Shown piece after piece: positions 40,738 through 51,050 of a stretch of 64,000 bases of DNA. The position numbers were made by a program, and so were the translations under genes. The stretch spans positions 558,001 to 622,000 of the forward strand of contig PTFA01000365.1 of assembly GCA_003342895.1 (NCBI GenBank), given 5' to 3'. The stretch comes from Casuarius casuarius. Lineage: Eukaryota > Chordata > Aves > Casuariiformes > Casuariidae. The notes beneath the pieces are model-generated. The model had not been told where the DNA came from. It did not search any database and worked only from the letters and a program-made list of their open reading frames with translations. Each line of letters starts with the position of its first letter. The stretch's first letter is position 1.

Positions 40738-43559
40738 TAAAACATGCTTTGAAGGATATATATCCTTAACGCTTAAGCAACTTCTTGGGGGCACACATCA
40801 GTCCGAATGAGAAAGAACTGTTTCTTCCACACTGAAGGAAATGCTGAATTTTGCTACCGAAGGAGTACTGTTCCTACAGCGCCTTGATCTGCCCCAGTCA
40901 GGGAAACCAGACTAGGATTTCTTTTGCAAACGTGTCGCTTCCTGAGCCGTGCTAACATCTGGGTGAGTGCAAAGAAAGCCTAAGTGCCCAGGCCACCCCC
41001 AAGGAAGTCAGGAGAGGAGCTCCTCTCCAGCTGCCCCATTAATGGGACTGAGCCCAGAGTGGTGCTCCTCAGGCCATGGTTACATCAGATTGGCACATTA
41101 CTCATGGGTACAAATTTGATCAGGACTAGCTGTGGGCACACAACCGCACTGCAGTCGAATGATCCATAGTATGTGCCCTGGAGCTTATGCCAGCTTTATG
41201 CTTTTACACTGTCTTTGTGCCAGCTGCAGAAGGACAGATGATACCTCATCTGGCATAAAGCCTGCAAATGCCAAAGTATTCTGTGAAAAATGCTGAATCC
41301 ATCTGAAACTACCAAATGAGCTTATGCTGGTTCTGTGCTCTGTGCCATGGAGCTGAAGCACTTTTGAACTTGCACCAGGAACCCTAGTAGTCTAGATCCA
41401 CTACGCTGAATCTTGGCCTTTGCATTATTCAGAACCATGATGCTTACTCCTCTGATGTTAAATATTAAATTTTTAGACGCTATTGCTCAGATTTACATCT
41501 GCAGAGCTATTCTTCCTTATTAAAAGCTTTGTCTACTCAGGAAAAAGAAGATGCATGAAAGCCTCTCGNAGACTGTACCTTAGACTGTTGCTCTGGCGCT
41601 TTGAATTGTTACGGTGAAGTATAATCCTAAGACTCCAGGTAAAAGTACGAATGAGAACAATTCCAAACATCTGCTTTGCTATGCACTATACTATCTAATA
41701 AAAATGTAAATGATCTCTGTAATATAGTGCACAGTGAAAAATTAAACAGTTTATCTCATTACATCTGTCTCACATTTTATGTGCTCCAGTAGAGTATTAC
41801 TTTTTCTAGCCATAGATTGTTTTTACACTACTGTGTACTTTCATATGTAAATCTCAAACCCTTCACAAGGCAGGTATATATTATTAAACAGTACTTGGTG
41901 AAGGAAAGGCACAGTGAAGCTGTGAGCAGCCCAGTATCAAAAGGTGACTATAACAGTGCCAGAAAGTGAATTCACATGTCCTGACCATGTATCATAATCA
42001 CAAGACCATTAAAGCATTACATGCTGATTTTCTCTCAGGTATTCTACTGCTAAGTGTAATAACAATAAGATGCAAAGCAATATTCTGAGTTGAGCAAGTG
42101 AATGCAACAACAATAAAAGCTGAAAGCCCTCTAGGCAATTTGCATATATTTCAGTGTGGAATACGCCCTTTTCTGAAGAAGATTAAGCTTTCATCTTTTA
42201 AGCTTTGGAAAGAAAGAAATAGTCCTCAACTGAAAAAAAAATTTTCAAACTTTCTATTACAAGGACACTGTATTTTAAGGAAAAGTATCACATTTGTTAA
42301 CCACAATGACTCTTGGCTAAAATAGAAAAAGAGAAAAAAAGGACTTTTTGGTTTTCAGTACAAACATGATATCTAAAAAAGGATGGAAGAAAATTAGAAA
42401 GGCACCATTTGATAGAAACTGAAGAATCCCCATATATTATTTAATCTAATATCACGCACATAGGAATGAGGAAAATAACTGCAACATAAAAATATTAAAC
42501 TCCTAGTGCTAATGAACTCAAAGTGTCTAACATATGACTTGCAGGGAAACAGATTACTTAATTCAGAAGACTGAGAAATTACTCGATCATTGTGTATCCG
42601 TACTTAGATATAGCAGNTACATCAGGGAGCTTTTCTGCCTCAGTAACAAATGAATAACAAGATCCAATGACTGGCAGCTGACACAGAATGAATTCAGTCT
42701 CTATATGAGATTCAATTTCCAAGCTTTGTGGATATAATTTCACCAGAAGAGACAAAGTTTTCACTATTGCTTAGAGGCTTTAAAATGCATATTTTAAATA
42801 TGCTTTAAAGCATCCTCTGAATTAAACTCTCTGCTTATATGTGCAAAGTATAGGGGTTTATAGTCAGGTTGGATAGTCAGGGTGGTCTCTTTCAGCTTTG
42901 CTCTCTGTGAACTGATTAATGTTTCTGTTCATTTTCTTCCTTAGGGAGCCATGGAGGCAAGAAGCTTGTCTGCATTTCCCTCAAGGTGCTCACAACACAT
43001 ACAGTTTTGCTGTAAGACAATGATTATAGTAAAACCTCACTCTCCAGAGCTTTAGCTGATTGCCTGCANGGATCAAGAGGGATTTTTTTCTTCACTATCT
43101 GTTAGCTAGTGATAGACTTGGGNATTATTTTTCGCTATCTTCTCAAGCTTCAGAAATTGTTCATAACTGGAGATGAGTGATAGTGTATTCTGAGGTGGAA
43201 AAGAAAATCTTGTTTCTTAGATAGTATCTTGCCCACATGTTTGAGGTCACAGTGATTAACAAATCTGAGATACAAAGGGTAGTTTTTCCCAAGGACATTT
43301 TGACAGGAACCGTGGGGAACTTTTGTCCATTTCTAAATTACAGAGAATAATTTAATTGCTGTAATAATCTAGAAATTTATTACTTAATCACTTCCATGCC
43401 ACTGCAGAAAACTTAGACATCGGTCCTTTATGATAAAATCTAATGACTGAAAAGCTTTCCTCGGTTGCTAATATTGAGGTGGTTAGGTGAAAGGTGATGG
43501 GATGTGACATACAGGAGGGCTCAGCAGAGTAACAACCTCAGCTGATCACACCCTCTAAG

Positions 43560-43660
43560 AAAAGTAGTCCCGCTGATTTCAATAACACTATTCTTAAAAT
43601 AGTGCACAGGAGGCCTACCAAATGTGGATGGAATTTGCAATATTGAACCCATAAAAAAAG
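43560..43660. repeat. Possible very old amniote repeat
   Basis: GTAGTCCCGCTGATTTCAAT resembles a string common in turtle, crocodile and bird DNA (core of the type AGTAGTCCCATTGACTTCAAT). Similar weak traces occur near 44290-44400 and 45990-46060. The family name is not known to me and divergence is large, so this is tentative. Confidence 0.3.
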
Positions 43661-46600
43661 AAATAGACCATTTTGCTGTGTGCTTAGTAATTCACTGGCC
43701 AGGCTTTTTCCTGTTTTCCACTGTAACATAACTGTTAGTTTTAACAAAACCGTTTTGTCTAAGGCAGAATAATTTCTTTATAGCAATGAAGTGAGGTTTT
43801 GTTCATAGTTCTTTATTTCTGTGTATGTATAAAGTTGCTGAACTTCCGCTGCTGGATAAAATTATCCATCATGAAAATACAATTAGAAAAGTTCAGAATC
43901 ATGATATTTTGGCATTGTTGGACATTTCTGTTTCATTGCTGGGATGTGTGATACATATATATATATATTTCTGTGTGTATGTAAATATATCGCTCCTTTT
44001 GGTATTAATAACTGTATGTTCTACTAGAAGTTTTCATACCTTCTGAAATAAACACTTCAAACTCAAAGAATAGTACATTACATTACAGTTAAATGAATGG
44101 ATAACAATGTGGTATATGTGTAAATTAAATATGAGGAAAATATAGGACATTATATTAATATAATAGATCCTTATTTTTTTAAATTCAGAAGCACTGTATA
44201 GATCAGTGGGCATATTAAACCATTATTTTACTGTTCTGACTGTGGGTTGATTCAAAGGAAGTGGCAGAATTTATGCAGCTCTTCAGTTGTCAAGACTTGG
44301 GTTGGGACTCACTCAGGTGAATATGGGGGCTTAATGGCTTTTAATGGTACAAGCAGCCTGNAGTATTCACTCATACTGTCTGAGTGATCTGACTTGTAAG
44401 TCAGGAACAATATGACTTGAACTAAATGGAATGGCACTGCAGTAAAAAGGCTGTAACATCAGAATGAGATGTTCCAGCAAACTTCCCTTGAAAGCTGTAA
44501 TTTCTTTACTCTCGTCAAAAACAGCCATGTGTAAAAGTGGAAAGTAATATTTAGATCAGTCTTACTACTTTGATTTCTATGAGAATGACATATGTCTGGA
44601 CTTCAGTGAATTTGCCTCACCCAAGTATAGTGTTTGAATCTATTTACTAAGCATCAGAGCTTTAATTATAAAGCTCTTTGTTTAAGGTTCTGTAGTCTCC
44701 TTAGCCCAGAGAGTGGAAGTGACAGAGATAACAAACTTTTTTTACCTAGAATAAAATGCCCACAAGCCAGATGTATTGACATAATAATGGTGGAGTGACT
44801 CAAGGACACATAATTGTTTGAAAGAATGGAATGGGCAGACCTTTACCTGCTACTACATGGCAATTCTCCTTCCAAGTGAAACAAAAGTCTGTTCTAAGCA
44901 AAAATGACAGTTAAAACTGAGGTTTTAGAGAACAGCACAATCCTGAAAAACAGGAAAGGAGCACTGAAAATCTACGGATGGAATAAAGAAGCTTCAGAGA
45001 AGGAAAAATGGTGAGCTTAGAAAACAAAAGTACCTATGGTTCTATTTCTGCCAATCCATGTGCTCGTTCTTACAGATACATAGTAACTTAGGCCACTATT
45101 TATTATTGACTTCATTTTGAGTAACTGGAATCCCAGTAAGATTTCACATCCAAACTCTCTTTCCATCTCGTTGACAAGAACTGCAAACTACTTCTGAATA
45201 AAAGATCAGTACAAAAGGAGTCTGTCAATATTTTTTCACAAGCATGAAGACTGCTGTTAAAGTACCTGCCAGCTTTTGAAGACTATGAATAGAGACAGCT
45301 GGAGAGGAAATAAGTGCCTGTCTTACAGTTCTACTGGAATATACTGGGCTCTGAGCCAATTTCTAAATTGAAGTCAATAGCATCGCATGTGGCATAAGCC
45401 AGTGCAGACTTTACTCTTGAAAACTATAAGTTTCAGGGTGGGTAAAAAAATAGATTCTATCCTTCCTAATCTTTGCACATATACTTGATATTGCAACAGA
45501 ACTGGAAAATGTCCATGTGTGATATAATCACTTCATATCTGAAGTTTACCTGTTTACTTTGACACTACAATTTCTTTTAGTCATTAAATTTGCATACTTC
45601 ATAGAAAAGAATCATGAAAATATTGAATGGCCTCTAAGTCAATAAGCTCAGCTGAACTCTAAGTAATCTGTGTACCAGTAGTGTACTGTACAATACCATA
45701 ACTATGGCACAATCAGGAGCCTCCTACTGAAAGGAAGTCTTGCTTTAAATAGAGGAATTAGAGATGACTATATTTAGGTTTCTGTACACACGGGGTGGTC
45801 TTTGACATCAAAGATTGATACTTAAACGGTTTAGGGTGGAGACACACCCTGTTGTGACCACCTGCACAATGTGTGTAATTAATGGCGGAAAAGAACCTTT
45901 GCCTTCATTCTTCTTGANCTCTTCTGATCCTTTACAATCGCAATGTGAAAACAGAGGGAAAAGTTAAAAGGACTTACTAAAACTGTGAGCTTGGGCTCAG
46001 TCCCACTGCAGTTCAAACAGCTAAATTCAGAGCCTTTGCACTTCAGGGATCAGGTGCTGCATGAGTACTTTTTCTCATGGCCAAAATTCCAAACAAGAAT
46101 CATTAGATATAACTTTTGCATCTAGTCCTGACGGGTGTCAAGTAGCTTTTACTACTCTGAATCTTGAGTACAAGCAGAAGTGAACCAGGTAATTATTTTC
46201 AAAGTGTTCACTATACAACATTACGCTCACGCCCAAATGAAGTCACTGCAAGTTGTTGGTGATCATCACCACGGCAAAATACTGTGATCTCCACCTGTTT
46301 AGTCAAAAGCAGAACTTCTCTAAATTGGAAGATCTTTTAAAGCACGCTTCGTTATCTCAGAGAGCCATCATCAGTACCTGGAAGAACTATGGCAGAGGTT
46401 CCCCACCAACAAAGTGAGCCTGACCAATGTAGTACATTATAGATGGGGTGAAGCCACTCTGCTGGACCTGCACTAGTCCTGTGCAGGATCAGTCTGGTGT
46501 ATCCGCACAATACTCTCAGAAGCTCAGAAGGACATGTCATCAGCCCTGTAGTATGTACGGAGGAAGGAATAAGCAGCAGTCTCAATGCAATGGGGAGAGA

Positions 46601-48524
46601 AAAAAATAAACTCAGTGATCATGTCAACAGGAGCAATGATTACTCAATGAGGTCTGACTTATTATTGTAATAGTTCATGTTTATTCTACAGTAGGGTATA
46701 CAGACTCCCAAAGGGTACTTTTGTACCCATTGGATTAAATGTTCACAAACAAGAAAATGCTGAGCAAGGTATGAGTTTGTTTTAAACCAGCATAATAATA
46801 TTGACTTCAAGGGTCTGANGCTAGTCACTGACTTGAAGGCTTTTTATTATTGACCAGATGTTACCAAATTTATGGTAAGCATAGAGATCAATATACACAC
46901 ATTCTAGACACAGCTGAAAATGATGCATTTCAGTAAAGCAGTTAGCCATAGCTATAAAAATATTTTCTTAAATGTTACAGAGATGAAACACAAAAGGTTT
47001 ATAGTCAATTTTAAAAGCATTCAAAAGTCTACGTGTCTGGGGAGAGGATATGTGCAAGCATAACTATATGCTGGGTACAGAGGGATGGGTGTAGGTGACA
47101 TTTGGCTTTTCCATCTCACACTCATCCACTGATGAGCTCTTTATTTCTTCATTCCCCAAAACAGAATGTCCACATGCGTATTCTGGTACTTTTGTGGACA
47201 GTGCAACTGATAGAAGGCATTTGGCTATTTTTGAAAGTTTATATCTCAGCTTAAGCAAAGACATGTCTTTATATACATGATTTTCTCCTCACTAGATTGT
47301 AAACATCAGAAGAGATAGGCCTTCTGAAAAGGAAGACTACAATAGTCTTCTATCGTGGAAAACACGCCATCCTAAATATGAGGTTTACAAACAGATTCCA
47401 ATACAATATATATCCCCCTTTTAAATGTAATCTTTTTTTTTCCTTTCCTAAATCTCATTATCACAATATGTTCTGTTATTCAAAATTTCCTTGGGAGGTT
47501 GGAGAAAGTACTTGAAAGTTAAGACATATCAAACTGTAGATTTCTATGCAGTTTTCATTCTGCACGTGTGTTATGAAACAGCTTTTGATTGCACGGCCTC
47601 ACATCATTTTTGCAAAAGGCCCTTTCCATGCACAGTGCAATGGTGGGCCACGTCCTGTAGTCCTTTTATGAACTACCACAATCATGATAGTTCTGTGAGT
47701 ACCAGAAATGTCAAATCAGGTCCTAAGTGGGGGAGGGACAGCATCAGGCTGGCTACTGTGTATTGTCTTACATTAACTCCAGTAAACCACTGTTAAATAA
47801 AAATCATCAAAAATGTATGAATAATTGTGAATGGAGNACAGATTGAAAAGCTTCTGGCTCACACAGCTGCAGAGTGTGTGACTTATCAAGGATTTGATAG
47901 GAAAAAGTTACCATGGGAATTGTAAAGCATTGTTCATAGCTGACTCCAACTTTGATTGTTGTACTCTCATTACAGCTTTTGTTTCACTGTAAAGTACAGT
48001 TATTAAATGCCAGCTTGGAACAAAGAGGTATCTACATTCAAGAATTGAGTTCAAATAAATTCTATTTTTTAGAAATGTCACTGCTTTAAGCTAGGAAAAA
48101 GATTTTCTCTATTACTATTTTGAAAAACACTAAATATTTTAGTATAAATTTACTATGTGTATAGAACATAAGCAGTTTGCCATTAAAATGGTTAAATACC
48201 ATTCCTGGACATTTTTATAAGCCACTGTGAGCACAGTAGCTGACGGCTGCAAAAAGCTGTCTGAACTGATATGCCTTCTGTAAGAAGACAAGCATAAGGG
48301 AATAGCTCCATACCTCCAAGCTGTTCATTCCTTTTCTTCGGGTCTCTCTCCATTAAATTTAATACAAAAATCAATACAAATTAACTGCATGTTCAAAAAA
48401 ATCCACAGAAAATTGTTACAAGCATTATAACAAGTATTCGTGTAATTTCTGATAGCTGATGCTTTACCCTGTGTATGGCTTGTGTATTAATCTGAAAACA
48501 GCATAAATGTTAGATCCATGAACT
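43661..48524. other. AT-rich non-coding sequence
   Basis: No gene or RNA is supported. A short TA repeat lies near 43954-43968. A 101-codon frame at 47491-47796 (plus) shows no motif. Several loosely repeat-like segments (44.3, 45.35 and 46.0 kb) are too decayed to classify. Confidence 0.45.
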
Positions 48525-48610
48525 CTTGGACTCTTACAGACTCTGGTCCAAAGCGCATGGAAGTCAGTAACCTGTACACCATTGCATCTGATGCTGAAGT
48601 CCTGCATATT
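48525..48610. repeat. Possible very old amniote repeat
   Basis: TGGTCCAAAGCGCATGGAAG followed by TCAGTAA resembles the recurrent sauropsid string GGCCCAAAGCCCATTGAAGTCAATGG. Only one short segment matches, so the call is tentative. Confidence 0.25.
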
Positions 48611-49799
48611 CCTTGCCTCAATTCCCCCCTCACAGAATGGTGTCAATATTATTTATAGCACAGGATCCAGTGACTGCTGATTTCTGCCATGTAAAAGGAA
48701 TGTCTCTCTTGTGATTCTAATCAATATGTGTTGCTGNCCAGAAAACTAAACATACGCAGTGTATCACCTCCCTGAGTGCTCCATAATTATTTNAACAAGG
48801 TGCTTCACCTCTTTATTTAGAGGATGGAGGATTGTATTCGCTGCCCTTTAAAAGACTAAAAAAAATGTATTTACAGTACTAAGTAATGTAACTACTGGTT
48901 GCTGCTAACTACGCTCCAAAAGAGATTGTAGTAAGGTCTCTATATGAATTAAGCTGAAGAGCATGAAAAAAAAAATCCAGGAAACTAAATCTCTTACTGT
49001 TTGCTAAATTACAAAATCCAGTTCTTAAACTGAACTTGATTATCATTTATTAAATATTTGGACAGTTCCTTTTGCAGAGNGATTTGATCTAGCTGAGCCT
49101 TCTAGGTGCTAGGGCTACATAAATGTTATCATTAAATCACAGGAGAGAAGAAAATTGTTTTTCAATATTGCAAACTCTAANGATTTTGTAGTAGGTGTGA
49201 TTGTATCACATATTTTCTTAAAGGCTTAGGATCAGTAACTACCATCTCAGGTACAAGGAGTACTTGAGCACTTATTTTACTCTCATGAATCTGGGGAGTT
49301 TGATTTTTGAACTCTTGCAATTAGCAGCATTGACTCTGTTAGCGCACTACATGCCATTATATTGGTGTACTGACCGAGGTGTTCACACAGGAATGGTCAT
49401 CTGACTCCAGCGACAGCAACACCGACTTTTTTGTCCCAGGAGGACACCATTTTATTTAATGAGGAAATCGTCACCAGGATTTTAATTGTGTATATCTAAG
49501 TAGATATAAATATTCTGTATCTTTTCACAGGATTAGATTTAGGGAATGGGTACCAAATGTTGAAAATTACTCTAGAAGCAAGTCACACTGGATCTGTGGG
49601 AGTACTAAAAAGTCGAGTGAATGAACTTTAACTGATGGCATATTGCAGACGACAGAAAATGTCCGTACCTTACTCCGTCTGGCAGCCTATGTTTCTGATC
49701 CTTACCAGGGGCCAAAGGGACATCCTCCAGATGGCACGAAACACCAGCAGTCCCCCATCTGAGTGTCGATGCCTCACTCCTGCAGCACCCCTACACAGG
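48611..49799. other. Sequence between the gene-poor region and the CpG island
   Basis: The stretch is AT-rich until about 49.6 kb, then GC rises through 49.65-49.80 kb. By hand count, 48001-48600 holds 191 T, 204 A, 97 G and 108 C, so there is no strand asymmetry just left of the island and hence no sign of a strongly transcribed divergent gene. No exon is recognised. Confidence 0.45.
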
Positions 49800-49931
49800 A
49801 TGTCGTCTGCTCTGGCGCGCAGCGCGGACNGGGTCCCGCGGCGGCAGGCCCGGGCCACGGCACCCTCTGTGCGGGGACGGGCGCCCGGCGGCCCCACAGC
49901 CGGGGCAACGCCCGCGGCCCCGCGCGCGGGG

Positions 49932-49950
49932 ACTACAACTCCCGCCATGC
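49932..49950 (+). promoter_or_regulatory. ZNF143 (STAF)-type binding site
   Basis: ACTACAACTCCCGCCATGC matches the known promoter motif ACTACAANTCCCAGCATGC at all but about one base. The G/C-for-A change is in the less constrained middle. ZNF143, often with THAP11/HCFC1, binds such sites at housekeeping promoters. The embedded GCCAT is also a possible YY1 core. Confidence 0.75.
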
Positions 49951-49993
49951 ATTGCGCCGCAGGGCCGCGCCTCGCCGCGGCCGCCCCCGCCGC

Positions 49994-50013
49994 ACTACAT
50001 ATCCCAGGAGGCC
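49994..50013 (+). promoter_or_regulatory. Second ZNF143-like site
   Basis: ACTACATATCCCAGGAGGCC keeps the ACTACA and TCCCAG halves of the motif but lacks the final ATGC. It lies 62 bp downstream of the first site in the same orientation. Paired sites of this kind are known in other promoters. Confidence 0.55.
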
Positions 50014-50053
50014 CTGCGGCGGGGCCGTCCGCGGGCCGCATGGTGCCGCCCGG

Positions 50054-50094
50054 GAGGCGGGGCTGTGGCGCATGCGCGCAGCGGGGCGGGGGCT
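50054..50094 (+). promoter_or_regulatory. NRF1 palindrome flanked by GC boxes
   Basis: GCGCATGCGC at 50068-50077 is the perfect NRF1 core. GAGGCGGGGC lies just before it and GCGGGGCGGGGG just after it, both of SP/KLF GC-box type. This cluster ends about 30 bp before the assembly gap, so the transcription start is expected within the next tens of bases, at or inside the gap. Confidence 0.75.
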
Positions 50095-50121
50095 TCGGCG
50101 GTGTCGCCGCGGTCGGTGGTG

Positions 50122-50401
50122 NNNNNNNNNNNNNNNNNNNNNNNNNNNNNNNNNNNNNNNNNNNNNNNNNNNNNNNNNNNNNNNNNNNNNNNNNNNNNNN
50201 NNNNNNNNNNNNNNNNNNNNNNNNNNNNNNNNNNNNNNNNNNNNNNNNNNNNNNNNNNNNNNNNNNNNNNNNNNNNNNNNNNNNNNNNNNNNNNNNNNNN
50301 NNNNNNNNNNNNNNNNNNNNNNNNNNNNNNNNNNNNNNNNNNNNNNNNNNNNNNNNNNNNNNNNNNNNNNNNNNNNNNNNNNNNNNNNNNNNNNNNNNNN
50401 N
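50122..50401. other. Assembly gap (280 N)
   Basis: A run of 280 unknown bases in the most GC-rich part of the island, a typical sequencing dropout. By position it probably hides the transcription start and some or all of exon 1. The recorded length may be an estimate. Confidence 0.99.
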
Positions 50402-51050
50402 GGGGAAGTACCTCGTTTATTTTCTTTCTTCCTGTCTTCCTCGATGTTTGACCAAGCAAGGCACTGTCCTTTCCCTCCAGCGCCTCTGCCTTTGTGTGGC
50501 TCCCCGTGTCATAATCGTTCCGTGCCTCCTTTTCTCTCCCTTCTCTCTTTTTTTTTTTTTTTCCTCCTTCCTTCCTTTTCTCGTTTTCTCCCGAAATCAC
50601 TGCCCGAGTGTGGGGCTCTCCAAGGGGTTTCGCCTCTGGGGGGAGTGTATAGGAGGCTGCGGTGTAATTACCCCGGTGAGCAGTCAGGGCTCTGTCACAT
50701 CCCCAGCGGTAAGAGGATGATCTCATTACCCTTTTTTTTTTTTTCTTTCTTCTTCTTCTTCTCAACTTCGGTGTTTGAGCATGATGGGAAGGAGCGATCT
50801 TATCTGGGCAGAGCCCTGCAGTGATGGTGCCTGGGAGGGTGTGGGCTCCCGGAGCACCCTGGCTGCCAGCCTGTGCCGCTGCCTGTCCTGCCCGCGCCGG
50901 GTGCTGGAGGCCCGAGCTGCAGCCCGGGGAGGGAGAGCTGCTCGTGGCTGTGACGGCGAGCTCCGAGTGGCTCGTTTGATTCTCTCTTTAGAAGACACTG
51001 GTTCAGAGGAGGGCCTGCTTTGGAAGGCTGTTCTCTAATGTGCTTGCAAT
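50402..51050 (+). other. 3' half of the island; probable exon 1 edge and start of intron 1
   Basis: This stretch contains long T-rich tracts (about 50550-50562 and 50730-50760) and then a GC-rich block (50770-50980). The pyrimidine tracts are more intron-like than exon-like. CCCCGGTGAGCAG near 50672-50684 is a possible splice donor, but no reading frame supports it. I cannot place the exon boundary. Confidence 0.35.

Larger units (their letters stand above)
30633..43559. other. Long AT-rich non-coding stretch
   Basis: No gene is supported. Frames of 100-123 codons at 31599-31901, 32764-33108 and 36314-36685 (plus) have no known motifs. Structured items in the stretch (a pyrimidine tract at 35.2 kb and a hairpin at 40.7 kb) are listed separately. 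Scattered text such as GGGCCTGATTCTGTTCTCAG near 39374 resembles very old amniote repeats but is too short to call. Confidence 0.5.
49800..51000 (+). promoter_or_regulatory. CpG-island promoter of an unidentified plus-strand gene
   Basis: Seen: a dense cluster of CG dinucleotides and high GC from about 49.80 kb to the assembly gap at 50122, resuming after it and fading by about 50.98 kb, in otherwise AT-rich DNA. It carries two ZNF143-like sites, an NRF1 palindrome and GC boxes, and no clear TATA box, the usual make-up of a housekeeping-type vertebrate promoter. Direction is inferred. Plus-strand T/A and G/C asymmetry begins to the right of the island and is absent to the left, so transcription most likely runs rightward. 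The gene cannot be named because its first exon is probably inside the gap. Frames that run through the island are artefacts of low stop-codon frequency in GC-rich DNA and of translated Ns. Confidence 0.85.

Noticed and set aside
49670..50041. 123-codon minus-strand frame in the island, as evidence for a divergent gene
   Set aside because: It is a GC-rich artefact, and the left flank lacks the base asymmetry expected of leftward transcription.
49635..50824. Long open frames of 256-361 codons through the CpG island on both strands
   Set aside because: They are held open by 280 translated Ns and by the scarcity of stop codons in GC-rich DNA. The residue content is Arg/Ala/Gly/Pro-rich with no motif.
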